Shown here piece after piece: positions 51,348-61,129 of a DNA stretch of 64,000 bases. Each line of letters starts with the position of its first letter. The stretch's first letter is position 1. The notes under the pieces are model-generated. The model was not told where the DNA came from. It ran no database searches and saw only the letters and a program-made list of their open reading frames with translations. The position numbers were made by a program, and so were the translations under genes. Source of the stretch: Nitrobacter vulgaris (GTDB taxonomy: Bacteria > Pseudomonadota > Alphaproteobacteria > Rhizobiales > Xanthobacteraceae); assembly GCF_031453995.1 (NCBI RefSeq), contig NZ_JAVDPZ010000002.1, forward strand, positions 1-64,000, given 5' to 3'.

Positions 51348-54083
51348 TCAGCCGTTCTTGCCAGCGCTCTTTTTTACGGCCGTATTCACAGGGTTGGGCG
51401 GCTGCTTGGCCGCGGCAATCGAACCACGTGCTTTGCTCACAGCCTCAGATTTCGGCTTCGCCGGAGCCTGTTTCGAAGTTGTCTTTTTGGCCGTTTTTTT
51501 TGCTGCCGCGCCAGCCTTGCCGGCCTTTTCAGTTTGCGCGGACTTGGTTTTCTTCGCTGCGCGTTTCGGCTTGCCGCCACCCTTGGCGGCGCGTTCGTCG
51601 ATCAACGCGATGGCCTCCGGCAGGGTGATGGTGTCGGGGGTCTTGTCGTTTGGAATCGTGGCGTTGATGCCGCCTGCCGTAACATAGGCGCCATAACGTC
51701 CGCTCTTCACCGCGACAGTGCCGAGTGTCGGGTGCTCACCGAGGGGCTTGCCGGGATCGGCGCCGAAGCGCCGACTCGGCCCCTTGGCGACTTTCTCCGC
51801 GATCAGCGTCACCGCGCGGTTGAGACCGATGTCGAACACCTCGTCGCCGGCTTCGAGGCTCGCATAGGTCTTTTCATGCCGGACGAACGGACCGAAGCGG
51901 CCGATGCCTGCCGTGATCGGCGCGCCGGTCTCCGGATGCTTGCCGATCTCACGCGGAAGCGAAAGCAGCTTCACTGCAAGGTCCAGCTCCATATCGGCGG
52001 GTGACGTGTTTTTCGGGATGCCTGCGCGCTTCGGCTTCTCGCCGTCGGCATAGTCGCCGGCCTCGCCAAGCTGGATGTAAGGTCCGAAGCGGCCGGACTT
52101 CACCGCGACATCGAGACCGCTCTCTGGATCCTTACCGAGAACGCGGTCGCCGCCGGCATCGCCATCGGCGGCGAGGGGACGAGTATAGCGGCACTCGGGA
52201 TAGTTGGAGCAGCCGACGAAAGCGCCGAACTTTCCGGCCTTGAGGTTCAGTTTTCCGGTGCCGCAGGTGGGGCACTGGCGCGGATCGCCGCCATCTTCGC
52301 GCGGTGCATAGATGTGCGGTCCGAGCATATTGTCGAGCACATCGAGCACTTCGGAAACGCGGACATCCTTAATTTCATTGACCACGCCGATGAAGTCATC
52401 CCAGAAATCCTTCAGGACCTGCTGCCATGATACTTCGTTGTTCGAAATGCGATCGAGCTGTTCTTCGAGATTGGCGGTGAAGTCGTACTCGACATAGCGC
52501 GCGAAGAAATTTTCCAAAAATGCAACGACAACGCGGCCCTTGTCTTCGCCATAGAGCCGTTTTTTCTCGAGTTTCACGTAGCCGCGATCCTTGAGCACCT
52601 GCAGGATCGATGCGTAGGTCGAAGGCCGCCCGATACCGAGCTCCTCCATGCGCTTGACCAGCGAGGCTTCCGAGAAGCGCGGCGGGGGTTCCGTGAAATG
52701 CTGGGTGACGCTGAGGTTCTCGCGTTTCAGCGCTTCGCCTTCGCTCATGGCGGGAAGGCGACGGCCGTCCTCGTCTTCCTCATCGTCGCGGCCTTCCTGA
52801 TAAAGCGCCAGGAAGCCATCGAACTTGATGACTTGGCCGCTGGCTCGCAACTCCAGCGTGCGCGCACCAGCCCGAGCCGCGATGTCGACGGTGGTCCGCT
52901 CCAGCTCTGCTGATTCCATTTGGCTCGCGATGGTCCGGATCCAGATCAGCTCATAAAGCCTGGCCTGATCGGCATCGAGACGACGCTTCATGTCCGCAGG
53001 ACGGCGCGACAGGTCAGTTGGCCGGATCGCCTCATGGGCTTCCTGCGCGTTCTTGGCCTTGGTCTGATACTGGCGCGGTGCGTCCGGAACGTAGGCGTTG
53101 CCATAATCCTCGCCGATCACCTTGCGCGCCTGCGTGATCGCCGAGCCGTCGATCTGTACGCCGTCGGTTCGCATGTAAGTGATGAGGCCGGTGGTCTCGC
53201 CGCCGATGTCGATGCCTTCATAGAGCCGTTGCGCGATCCGCATCGTATGCGCTGGCGCGAAGCCGAGCTTGCGACTGGCCTCCTGCTGCAGCGTCGAGGT
53301 GGTGAAGGGCGCCTGCGGATTGCGGCGCGCCGGCTTGGCCTCGACGGTCGACACGGTGAAGTTGGCGGCCTCGATCGCCTTCCTGAAATCTTCGGCCTCG
53401 GCACCCGATCCGATGTCGAGCCGCTGAATTTTCTTGCCGTCAGCGCCGACGAGGCGGGCTTCGAAGGCATCGCCGCGCGGCGTCGCCAGGGTCGCAATTA
53501 GCGACCAGTATTCGCGCGGGACGAATTTCTCGATCTCGAGCTCGCGGTCGCAGACCAGCCGCAAGGCGACTGATTGCACCCGGCCGGCCGAGCGCGCGCC
53601 GGGCAGCTTGCGCCACAGCACCGGGGAGAGAGTGAAGCCGACCAGATAGTCGAGCGCACGCCGCGCCATGTAGGCATCCACCAGCGCGCCGTCGATCTGG
53701 CGCGGGTTTTTCATGGCGTCGGTAACGGCTTGCTTGGTGATGGCATTGAAGACGACGCGCTCGATCTTCTGGTCCTTCAGCGCGCGCTTTTGCTTGAGCA
53801 CCTCGAGCACATGCCAGGAGATCGCTTCGCCCTCACGATCAGGGTCGGTGGCGAGAATGAGCTTGTCGGCCCCCTTGAGCGATTTGGCGATGTCGTTGAG
53901 TCGACCGGCTGCCTTCGGATCGACCTCCCAGATCATCTGGAAATTGGCATCGGGATCAACCGATCCATTTTTGGCTGGAAGGTCCCGAACGTGGCCGAAA
54001 GACGCTAACACCTCATAGGAAGCTCCCAGATATTTGTTGATCGTCTTCGCCTTTGCGGGCGACTCAACAATGACGATATTCAT
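51348..54083 (-). CDS. topA: DNA topoisomerase I
   Basis: 911 aa. Toprim residues are E8 and ATDPDREGEA (D80, D82, E84); the catalytic tyrosine is Y303 in GLITYMRTDG. It has the C-terminal zinc finger CPTCGTGKLNLKAGKFGAFVGCSNYPEC and several topoisomerase C-terminal repeats; a basic Lys/Ala-rich tail follows (AKKTAKKTTSKQ). It relaxes negative supercoils. A low-GC stretch lies upstream (54180-54260) and is probably its promoter. The dprA gene that often precedes topA in this group is not here. Confidence 0.95.
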   Translation of the reverse strand: MNIVIVESPAKAKTINKYLGASYEVLASFGHVRDLPAKNGSVDPDANFQMIWEVDPKAAGRLNDIAKSLKGADKLILATDPDREGEAISWHVLEVLKQKRALKDQKIERVVFNAITKQAVTDAMKNPRQIDGALVDAYMARRALDYLVGFTLSPVLWRKLPGARSAGRVQSVALRLVCDRELEIEKFVPREYWSLIATLATPRGDAFEARLVGADGKKIQRLDIGSGAEAEDFRKAIEAANFTVSTVEAKPARRNPQAPFTTSTLQQEASRKLGFAPAHTMRIAQRLYEGIDIGGETTGLITYMRTDGVQIDGSAITQARKVIGEDYGNAYVPDAPRQYQTKAKNAQEAHEAIRPTDLSRRPADMKRRLDADQARLYELIWIRTIASQMESAELERTTVDIAARAGARTLELRASGQVIKFDGFLALYQEGRDDEEDEDGRRLPAMSEGEALKRENLSVTQHFTEPPPRFSEASLVKRMEELGIGRPSTYASILQVLKDRGYVKLEKKRLYGEDKGRVVVAFLENFFARYVEYDFTANLEEQLDRISNNEVSWQQVLKDFWDDFIGVVNEIKDVRVSEVLDVLDNMLGPHIYAPREDGGDPRQCPTCGTGKLNLKAGKFGAFVGCSNYPECRYTRPLAADGDAGGDRVLGKDPESGLDVAVKSGRFGPYIQLGEAGDYADGEKPKRAGIPKNTSPADMELDLAVKLLSLPREIGKHPETGAPITAGIGRFGPFVRHEKTYASLEAGDEVFDIGLNRAVTLIAEKVAKGPSRRFGADPGKPLGEHPTLGTVAVKSGRYGAYVTAGGINATIPNDKTPDTITLPEAIALIDERAAKGGGKPKRAAKKTKSAQTEKAGKAGAAAKKTAKKTTSKQAPAKPKSEAVSKARGSIAAAKQPPNPVNTAVKKSAGKNG

Positions 54084-54325
54084 GTTCTTCCAATATCTTA
54101 TTGATAAATTTCAAACCGATTCGCGAGAGGCTCGTCGGCTGTTTCGGGGCGAACATGGGTGCAGCATGGCCTTAAGTCAAATAGACTTGTGTGAAAACCT
54201 ATCCTCTCGATTACACCTAGAAATTGTATTATATCTATAATATAAACCTATAGTTGTTTTTATCGTGAAGGGTAATGGCGCTGGATGCAGCTGCCACCTG
54301 GCATGATGAGAGGAGTTTTCGGGGG

Positions 54326-54559
54326 ATGAGGGGACGACCAAACCGGAACGAGAAATCTAGCGATCACGAGCCGCGCTTGGGCGAAACCGCGGGCGAAGGT
54401 GGTCCGGACGAGGCCGCGCGCTATCTGGCGGTTGCGGTTGCCGATCTTGGACTAATTGCCCGGCGTCATGGGCTGGATACCCTCGGCTTCCTCCTCGATA
54501 TGGCGCAGATGGAGGCCGAAGATATCGTCCGACTCCGTGCTGGACGCGAGGGACGCTGA
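54326..54559 (+). CDS. Small conserved hypothetical protein
   Basis: 77 aa from ATG 54326, with AGGAG about eleven bases upstream; an ATG at 54275 would add 17 residues. DEAARYLAVAVADLGLIARRHGLDTLGFLLDMAQMEAEDIVRL is a helical segment I recall as conserved in small proteins of this bacterial group. Function unknown. It converges on the deacetylase gene at 54680. Confidence 0.5.
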   Translation: MRGRPNRNEKSSDHEPRLGETAGEGGPDEAARYLAVAVADLGLIARRHGLDTLGFLLDMAQMEAEDIVRLRAGREGR

Positions 54560-54679
54560 AGGAAGCGATTAATGGACGGCTCAAGTTTTCCGGTATCGCA
54601 AGCTCGGTCTGAAGTTCCGAGCTTTCTAAAATGGGACAAACGAGCGGTCCGAGCATGCCCCCGAAACCCGGAAGATGCC

Positions 54680-55969
54680 CTAGTATAGAGCGGATCGCAA
54701 CGCCGGCTGGCTTCCCGGAATGGCGCGCTTCGCAGCGCTTGCATCGATTGAAATCGATTGCACATTGTCCTCGATAGGACGACCCGTCCCGACCACTGGT
54801 TGGGCTTGCGTGGGTAGAGGAACAGCTGTCCGGAACGGCACTGCGGATTTTTCCTGAAGCGCGAAAAAATTCTGTCCAGAAACGAAAAACCTGTCGGTGG
54901 CGTTGTCAGTGGCGACCGTCGGTTTGCGCGGCCAGACGGCTCTTTCCTGCAACAGCGGTCCGGCACCGCGAACGAAGCGCTGCGACCGGTCGAAAACCTC
55001 TGGCAAAAGAACAAGCTGTTTTTGGTTTAGGTGCGAGTCCCAGATCGCCGAAGCGGGGAGGGTGCCGACGTTGGCAAAACTGAAAGCCGGAGCTTCTTGC
55101 CTATGCGCGATCGCGACCGTTACCGGCGCAGGACGCATCCGCCAATCTTGCGGCTCCGTGGTCGTCTTCAGTTGGTTCGGCGTGGCCGGCACCACGTGAA
55201 CAATGCGGTAGCCTCGCTCCTTCAGCGTTCGGAGGATTCTGGGCAGCGCAGCTACCGTCCGCGCCTGGATATCGTGCAATAGCAGAATGCCTTTACGCTT
55301 GGCTTCGATCCGGCTGATTGCGAGTTGATAGACGCGCTCGGCCGAGATGTGCCGCCAGTCGTCCGCCGGGAAATCAGCACTCCAGACCTGAATGCCATTG
55401 GAAGCCAGGTAATCCTCGACACCCTTCGCCCGCAGCAGACCGGGAATGCGCATGAATGGCGCCACAGCCGCAGGATCGCTCAGTGCGGCTGCAGCGGAAG
55501 CGATTCCGTCGTCGATTTCTTGCCGAGCGCGTTCGATCGGCATCCGATTCATGCTGAGCAGATGATTCTGCGAATGGGTGCCGATAGAATGCCCAGCCGC
55601 AAGCACTCTGCGGAGATACTGCGGGTAGTTGCGCGCCATCTGCCCGACTGTGAAGAAGGTCGCCTTCACGCACTCACGCGCAAGGATATCGAGAACCTGC
55701 TGGCTGTGGGGCGGCAATGGGCCGTCATCGAAGGTCAGCACCACCTCGTGATCGCGAAGTGGCAACGTTTCCTGATACTGCATGGTGCCGACACGGGGAT
55801 GTTCCCGGGGGTCCACCACCAGGGTCCGAAAAGTTCCGAGGGCATTGGAATTGCCGGGACAATCGCCGGCTATAGCCGGAAATGCCGTGAGGTCGAGGGT
55901 GGCGGCGAGCAGACCGAGCCAAAGAATCCACTGCGGCCTCTGCCGGCCTCCTTTTAATATCCGTACCAT
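54680..55969 (-). CDS. Polysaccharide deacetylase (NodB-type), secreted
   Basis: 429 aa from ATG 55969, after AAGGTG; the open frame runs 82 codons further but the signal peptide ILWLGLLAATLDLTAFPAIAG lies after this start. The NodB domain (about 50-270) has VVLTFDDGP, SIGTHSQNHLL and GILLLHDIQARTVAALP. A Pro/Ala-rich C-terminal extension of about 150 aa has no known domain. It deacetylates a polysaccharide or peptidoglycan in the envelope; which one is unknown. It is followed in the other direction by a related gene at 56163-56930. Confidence 0.85.
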   Translation of the reverse strand: MVRILKGGRQRPQWILWLGLLAATLDLTAFPAIAGDCPGNSNALGTFRTLVVDPREHPRVGTMQYQETLPLRDHEVVLTFDDGPLPPHSQQVLDILARECVKATFFTVGQMARNYPQYLRRVLAAGHSIGTHSQNHLLSMNRMPIERARQEIDDGIASAAAALSDPAAVAPFMRIPGLLRAKGVEDYLASNGIQVWSADFPADDWRHISAERVYQLAISRIEAKRKGILLLHDIQARTVAALPRILRTLKERGYRIVHVVPATPNQLKTTTEPQDWRMRPAPVTVAIAHRQEAPAFSFANVGTLPASAIWDSHLNQKQLVLLPEVFDRSQRFVRGAGPLLQERAVWPRKPTVATDNATDRFFVSGQNFFALQEKSAVPFRTAVPLPTQAQPVVGTGRPIEDNVQSISIDASAAKRAIPGSQPALRSALY

Positions 55970-56162
55970 CCAGAACACCTTCGCGCATCCATTCCGGCCG
56001 AAACTACGGGCCGCCGATGAACGCGACCTTAACTCATCAGCCGGTGGAACGGGCCATTTGGCGGGAACTATCACGCTCACGCCAATAATCGTACCAATGC
56101 GCTCGGAGCCTGCTGCGGCTTGAGGTCGGTGATCTGGCGGGTCTTCAAGCACCCGTCGGCGT

Positions 56163-56930
56163 TCACGTTCTTGGGCCTTTCGGCTTCGTAACAACATGCA
56201 CCACGCGGTAGCCATTGTCGCGCATGTATTTCAGAAAATCTGGCAGCATGGCAGCGGTTTGCGCACGGGTATCGTGAAACAGGATGATGCCTTTCCGCGC
56301 GGCCGTCAGCCGGCTGGTAATCAGCTTCAATTCATCCGTCGGAGTCATCGGTCGCCAATCGCTGGCCCAAAAATCGGCGCCGAACACAACGATCCCCCTG
56401 GCTTGCAGCATTTCGAGCAGTTCGGGCGTGGATTCGAAGTACGGAAAGCGGAAAAACCGCGTGTCGGGGACACTCGTCGCCTTGCCGTTGAGGGCGGCTT
56501 CGTCAGCGGATATCCCACGGTCGATGTTGTCTCTGGCGGCTGCAAAAGTCATCGCATTGAGATGGGGATGCGACCAGCTGTGGTGTCCCAGCGTATGGCC
56601 ATTCGTTGCGGCATTCTTAATGAGGCCCGGCGACGCCTGCGAATTCCTGCCGACCTGGAAAAAGGTCGCACGGACGCATTCGCGAGCGAGCGCAGCCAGA
56701 ATCCGCGGTGTTGTCGCAGCCGGCCCGTCGTCGAAGGTGAGGACCACTTCCTTGTCGTCGAGCGGAAGCGTTTGAGGAAAGCTCTTGAGGCCGACACGGG
56801 GATACTTGGCTGCATCGACCTCGAGAATACGCGAAGTGCCGAGGGTTCCCTGGCGCGGGCAGTCGCTGGCCCATGCAGAAGTGGTCCATGCCACAAAAAA
56901 GAGAAGCGTAACCCTCAGTAGTATGCTCAT
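56163..56930 (-). CDS. Polysaccharide deacetylase, second copy
   Basis: 255 aa. Signal peptide MSILLRVTLLFFVAWTTSAWA; NodB domain with VVLTFDDGP, LGHHSWSHPHL and GIILFHDTRAQTAAMLPDFL. It resembles the neighbour at 54680-55969 and lacks the long C-terminal extension. The two lie 193 bp apart, the same strand, and probably arose by tandem duplication. Confidence 0.87.
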   Translation of the reverse strand: MSILLRVTLLFFVAWTTSAWASDCPRQGTLGTSRILEVDAAKYPRVGLKSFPQTLPLDDKEVVLTFDDGPAATTPRILAALARECVRATFFQVGRNSQASPGLIKNAATNGHTLGHHSWSHPHLNAMTFAAARDNIDRGISADEAALNGKATSVPDTRFFRFPYFESTPELLEMLQARGIVVFGADFWASDWRPMTPTDELKLITSRLTAARKGIILFHDTRAQTAAMLPDFLKYMRDNGYRVVHVVTKPKGPRT

Positions 56931-57074
56931 AGCGCTGTTCCGACCAACCGTATGTCATCGTCTGCACGTGTACCTACGTTCGTTATAGCCTTTGCTGATC
57001 GCCGGGGCGATGGTCCTGCTGTTCACTCGGACTTAACGCACATCACCGACGATCCTGCGAATCGGAGGATGATA

Positions 57075-57422
57075 ATGCAGCGCTTGCGTTTGAAAGCGGA
57101 CGGCCGGATCGTGGAAATCCGCGATGGGAAAGAGTTTCCGCTTGCGCCGTCCATGCCGGTCGCGAGTGCCGCTCCGAACCGCGTTGCAAAGTCTGCGCCG
57201 GCCGCGGCATCCTCGGCTACGGAGCCAGAGGTCAGAAGCCTGCGTCAACGGGCGCGTTTGACACAGGTCGAATTCGCGGCGCGACTGGGCGTTCCGGTTG
57301 AAACCATCCGGAACTGGGAGCAGGGCAAGCGGATGCCGCGCGGACCCGCACGCGCACTTCTTGCAGTCGTCGCGCATGCGCCCGAAATCGTATTCGCCGC
57401 CCTCGATGGTCATACCGACTGA
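57075..57422 (+). CDS. HTH-type DNA-binding protein (Xre-like)
   Basis: 115 aa from the second ATG at 57075, six bases after GGAGG (57064-57068); the ATG at 57069 touches the GGAGG. The C-terminal half (VRSLRQRARLTQVEFAARLGVPVETIRNWEQGKRMPRGPARALLAV) is an Xre HTH like that of HigA/NadS-type antitoxin-like regulators. The N-terminal part RLRLKADGRIVEIRDGKEFPL has no match. No toxin gene adjoins it, so it is probably a regulator of unknown targets. Confidence 0.7.
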   Translation: MQRLRLKADGRIVEIRDGKEFPLAPSMPVASAAPNRVAKSAPAAASSATEPEVRSLRQRARLTQVEFAARLGVPVETIRNWEQGKRMPRGPARALLAVVAHAPEIVFAALDGHTD

Positions 57423-57513
57423 ACGCGCTCGGGCACCATCGGACTGATTGGCAGCGTTGTCACAAATGGCATAAGGTTTAGCTTGCTTTCGGCTCGATGA
57501 CCGGAGGGGTGCG

Positions 57514-58332
57514 ATGCAGTTCATTGAAGCCAATGGTGCGCGCATTCCGGCAATCGGATTGGGCACATGGGAGCTTCGCGGCCGGACCTGCGCGCGTCTC
57601 GTGGAGCAGGCGCTCAGGTTCGGTTACCGCCATATCGACACAGCGCAGATGTATGAGAACGAGCGCGAAGTCGGCGAAGGCCTGCGCGCGTCCGGTGTCG
57701 ATCGTAACGATGTTTTTGTGACGACCAAGGTCTGGACTACGCACTTCGCGCCAAATGATTTGGAGCGGTCCGTCAAGGAAAGCCTCAAGCAACTGCGCCT
57801 CGCGCAGATCGATCTGGTGTTGTTGCACTGGCCCAATCCGCGAATTCCGCTGTCAGAGACTTTGAGCGCTCTTGCCAACGTCCGGCGGCTCGGCATGACG
57901 CGTCACATCGGCGTGTCGAACTTCACCGTCGCACTGATCGAGCAGGCGGCGGCGCTCTGTCCGGAGCCTCTGGTTTGCAATCAGGTCGAGTATCATCCGT
58001 ATCTCGATCAGGCCAAGGTTCTGGAAGCATGCCGGCGCCACGACATGGCACTGGTTGCCTACAGTCCCGTCGCCAAGGGCCGCATCAAGAACGATGAAAC
58101 GCTGGCGCGGATCGGGGCCGCCTACGGCAAGACCGCGGCGCAGGTTTGCCTGCGCTGGCTCGTTCAGCGGAACGTGGCGGCGATTCCGCGAACATCGCGA
58201 ATAGAAAGGCTGTCGGAGAACATCGAGATTTTCGACTTCGCACTGACCGATGACGAGATGACGCGGATATCGGCGATGGGCAGTGTCAAAGGACGGCTGA
58301 CCGATTTCGGATTTGCTCCGAAATGGGACTAG
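57514..58332 (+). CDS. Aldo/keto reductase
   Basis: 272 aa. The catalytic tetrad is D42, Y47 (YRHIDTAQMY), K72 and H105 (LVLLHWP), with the NADPH-binding IPRTSRIERLSENIEIFDF loop. It reduces aldehydes or ketones using NADPH; the natural substrate cannot be read from sequence. Of the 2,5-diketo-gluconate reductase-like subfamily. Confidence 0.9.
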   Translation: MQFIEANGARIPAIGLGTWELRGRTCARLVEQALRFGYRHIDTAQMYENEREVGEGLRASGVDRNDVFVTTKVWTTHFAPNDLERSVKESLKQLRLAQIDLVLLHWPNPRIPLSETLSALANVRRLGMTRHIGVSNFTVALIEQAAALCPEPLVCNQVEYHPYLDQAKVLEACRRHDMALVAYSPVAKGRIKNDETLARIGAAYGKTAAQVCLRWLVQRNVAAIPRTSRIERLSENIEIFDFALTDDEMTRISAMGSVKGRLTDFGFAPKWD

Positions 58333-58418
58333 CTCGCAGGACGTGAGATAAACCGTAGTTGTTGATTTCGGCCTACCACTCGCGCATGCAGGACGTCCCC
58401 TGCTTACCGGCTGATTGC

Positions 58419-59222
58419 ATGTTCTTCCTGCTCTCCAAAATCATCGGATTTATCACGCTGCCCTCGAACGCGATTGCGATCGTCAGTGGCGTTGGTCTTT
58501 GTCTGCTGCTCATGAGGTGGCGGCGCGCGGGTACCGGCCTGCTGACGGTTGGTATCGTTTCGCTGCTGGTGTTCGGATATTCGCCGGCCGGGAATGTCCT
58601 GCTGCTAACATTGTCGGATCGTTTTCCGGCATGGCAGTACGACGGACGCGATCCGGACGGCATCATCGTCCTCGGTGGCGCCATCGATGCCGAAATATCG
58701 GCGGCCCGCGGTGCCGTCGAAACCAATGGTTCAGCGGAGCGGGTGATCGCAGCGCTTGAACTAGCGCGGCGATTTGCCAAGGCACGTATCGTTTACAGTA
58801 GCGGAACTGGGAATCTGATCGCGGACTCCGTTGCCGAGGCGCCGATCGCCAGGCAGCTGCTGGAGACATTCGGAATATCACCCGAGCGTATCGTGCTGGA
58901 AAGCAGCTCCCGCACGACTGATGAGAACGCGCGGTTCACCCGCAAGCTGGTTTCACCAAAACCCGGCGAACGCTGGTTACTGGTAACGTCGGCGTATCAC
59001 ATGCCGCGATCTGTCGGCGTATTCCGCAAGGCGGGCTTCGACGTCGAACCCTATCCCGTTGACTGGCGTACGCGGGGCTGGATCGATGCCTCGATGCCAT
59101 TCGACAGGCTGAGCGCGGGTCTCGCGTGCGCGGATACCGCCGTCCACGAATGGGTTGGTCTGGTTGCCTATTGGCTGGCGGGACGCAGCGACGCGTTATT
59201 TCCGGGACCGCGGCGACAATAG
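58419..59222 (+). CDS. YdcF/DUF218 family envelope protein
   Basis: 267 aa from ATG 58419; upstream ATG 58386 adds 11 residues. Two N-terminal hydrophobic segments (about 3-50) lead to a DUF218 domain with GIIVLGGAIDAEI, NGSAERVIAALELAR and LVTSAYHMPRSVGVFRKAGFDVEPYPVD. Relatives (YdcF, ElyC, SanA) act in the envelope; the exact role of this copy is unknown. Confidence 0.82.
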   Translation: MFFLLSKIIGFITLPSNAIAIVSGVGLCLLLMRWRRAGTGLLTVGIVSLLVFGYSPAGNVLLLTLSDRFPAWQYDGRDPDGIIVLGGAIDAEISAARGAVETNGSAERVIAALELARRFAKARIVYSSGTGNLIADSVAEAPIARQLLETFGISPERIVLESSSRTTDENARFTRKLVSPKPGERWLLVTSAYHMPRSVGVFRKAGFDVEPYPVDWRTRGWIDASMPFDRLSAGLACADTAVHEWVGLVAYWLAGRSDALFPGPRRQ

Positions 59223-59230
59223 AGAGCCGC

Positions 59231-59500
59231 TCAGTCCTGGCGCGGCAAGCCCACCCTGTACACGCCGCGGAAGTCCAGGGGATCGACCGGCTTACCTTTG
59301 CGGTAGATCACGAGGCGTCCGGATTGAGCCAGCGCCACAGCCGCGCGCCGGATCGGCATTAGCAGACTGTGCCAGTCGGATTCAGCGGCGATGGCTTGTG
59401 CAAGCTCCGGCGCGCTCAGCGTTCTGGTGACGTCGCGCGTCAAAACCATCAGAATGTCTTCTTCGAGGGAGAGCGTCGAATGCGAATCTTGCGTAGTCAT
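59231..59500 (-). CDS. DUF3253 domain protein
   Basis: 89 aa. ILMVLTRDVTRTLSAPELAQAI...LLMPIRRAAVALAQSGRLVIYRKGKPVDPLDFRGVYRVGL fits DUF3253, a small winged-helix-like family of unknown function. It faces the YdcF-like gene, with only 8 bp between the two stops. Confidence 0.75.
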   Translation of the reverse strand: MTTQDSHSTLSLEEDILMVLTRDVTRTLSAPELAQAIAAESDWHSLLMPIRRAAVALAQSGRLVIYRKGKPVDPLDFRGVYRVGLPRQD

Positions 59501-59635
59501 GGATCAATGCCATGTCGCAATGACGGACGCTCTGCAAGAGCGGTCGTCCAGTAGGGTCTCAACTCAAAAATCGCTACACACGGAACCGAGATCGGTTGTT
59601 ATGATGGCGGTCCGGGTAGCGTGGCTGGCGGAACG

Positions 59636-60412
59636 ATGGAATCGCAGGTGTTCATAGGCTCCGCCGTTGCGTCGATTGCCGCTCACTTGGCTTTGGCAGC
59701 CAGCTTCTTTTTGACCGAGGCGCGCCCATTCGACAATGTCCCGCAGCAGCTGATTACGGTCGATATCGTTTCGTCGAAGAAGATTCGTTTCCCCGCAAAG
59801 GAGGATATTCCGAAACCGTCGCAAACCCTCCCGCCTGATAGGTTGGATAGCCTAGACAATAAGCCGCAGATAGATACGGAGGTTGCCACGGATCCGGCGC
59901 AATCGTCACCGGTTCCGCCTTCAAGCGCTTCCATGCCACCCGCTTCGAAACAGTCGGCGCTTGAGCCTTCGCCGCAGCCGGATGCCGCGCCGCCGTCTTA
60001 CAATGCGCCCGAACCAGATATCAGCGTGAGGTATGGGGTTCTGCTTGGCCTACCGCCGGGTCGTATTGACGACGATAGCGGCGCCGCGGAAGCCATCAAG
60101 GCGGATATTTCGGCGATGGACACCGCGCAATTCCGGCGTCACCTCAAGACCTGTTCGAAGATGCCCGCGTCGCTCTCGCCCAGCGACAATATCCGCATCG
60201 TGCTGCGTGTGCCGTTCGCCATCGATGGGACAATCGCCGCGCCGCCTGCCTTGATCGAAGCCAGTGCGTCGGCGAAGGGGCCAGCCTTGATGAAGAGCGC
60301 GATTAAGGCACTGATGGCGTGTCAGCCTTACGCGATGCTGCCGCCAGATAAATACGACCAGTGGAAGGTCCTCGATCTCAGCTTCACGCCGCGCGATTTC
60401 TCAGGCAGCTAA
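59636..60412 (+). CDS. TonB/TolA-like envelope protein
   Basis: 258 aa from ATG 59636; GTG 59621 adds five residues. An N-terminal membrane helix (AVASIAAHLALAASFFL) is followed by a long Pro/Ser-rich linker and a C-terminal globular part (FRRHLKTCSKMPASLSPSDNIRIVLRVPFAIDGTIAAPPALIEASASAKGPALMKSAIKALMACQPY). This layout, and the cysteine-containing C-terminus, resembles the TonB/TolA C-terminal fold, so an energy-transducing or spanning protein is plausible. No Ton or Tol genes are adjacent. Confidence 0.55.
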   Translation: MESQVFIGSAVASIAAHLALAASFFLTEARPFDNVPQQLITVDIVSSKKIRFPAKEDIPKPSQTLPPDRLDSLDNKPQIDTEVATDPAQSSPVPPSSASMPPASKQSALEPSPQPDAAPPSYNAPEPDISVRYGVLLGLPPGRIDDDSGAAEAIKADISAMDTAQFRRHLKTCSKMPASLSPSDNIRIVLRVPFAIDGTIAAPPALIEASASAKGPALMKSAIKALMACQPYAMLPPDKYDQWKVLDLSFTPRDFSGS

Positions 60413-60472
60413 CGAAGGGCAGCCTGTGGCGGCGGTCGCCGGCGCGCAGCTTGCGGTGCAGGAGTGAAATTC

Positions 60473-61129
60473 ATGACGATGACGCTCGTGATCGGAAATA
60501 AGAATTATTCGTCGTGGTCGATGCGGCCCTGGCTGGCGCTCAGGGTCGGCGGCATCGCCTTCGAAGAAAGGCTCATTCCCCTCTATGCAGGCCCGGCAGA
60601 CAAACAGCGCATCCTCGATATAACGCCCGCCGGCAAAGTCCCGGCGCTGATCGATGGCGACGTGACCGTTTGGGATTCGCTCGCGATCATCGAGTATGCC
60701 GCCGAACGGTTTCCGAAGGCAGGTTTGTGGCCGGCAAACCCCGCACGCCGCGCACGCGCACGGTCGATCTCGGCGGAAATGCATTCCGGTTTTTCGGCGC
60801 TACGCAGCGAATGCGGGATGAACCTGCATCGCCGGATCGGCGCTAAGGCGCTTTCCAACAATGCGCGTGCCGACATCGCTCGCATCCAGGAACTGTGGAC
60901 CGATTGCCGTCGACGGTCCGCGGGAGAGGGGCCGTTCCTGTTCGGATCCTTCACCGCAGCGGATGCAATGTATGCGCCGGTGATCCATCGTTTCCGGACC
61001 TACGCGATCGAAATGACGTCCCCGGTGCAGGAGTACATGGATGCGATGATGGCGCTGCCCGCCTTTCGCCAGTGGACCGAGGAGGGTCTCGCGGAAACCT
61101 TGGTGATCGAGAAATTCGAAATCGATTGA
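60473..61129 (+). CDS. Glutathione S-transferase family protein
   Basis: 218 aa from ATG 60473, GGAG nine bases upstream. The N-terminal thioredoxin-fold domain has VIGNKNYSSWSMRPWLALRVG and GKVPALIDGDVTVWDSLAIIEYAAERFP with the cis-Pro and glutathione-binding Asp-Ser; the C-terminal part is helical. It conjugates glutathione or acts as a peroxidase; substrate unknown. Confidence 0.87.
   Translation: MTMTLVIGNKNYSSWSMRPWLALRVGGIAFEERLIPLYAGPADKQRILDITPAGKVPALIDGDVTVWDSLAIIEYAAERFPKAGLWPANPARRARARSISAEMHSGFSALRSECGMNLHRRIGAKALSNNARADIARIQELWTDCRRRSAGEGPFLFGSFTAADAMYAPVIHRFRTYAIEMTSPVQEYMDAMMALPAFRQWTEEGLAETLVIEKFEID

Noticed and set aside
57075..57422. Toxin-antitoxin pair
   Set aside because: The HTH protein resembles antitoxins but no small toxin gene lies next to it.
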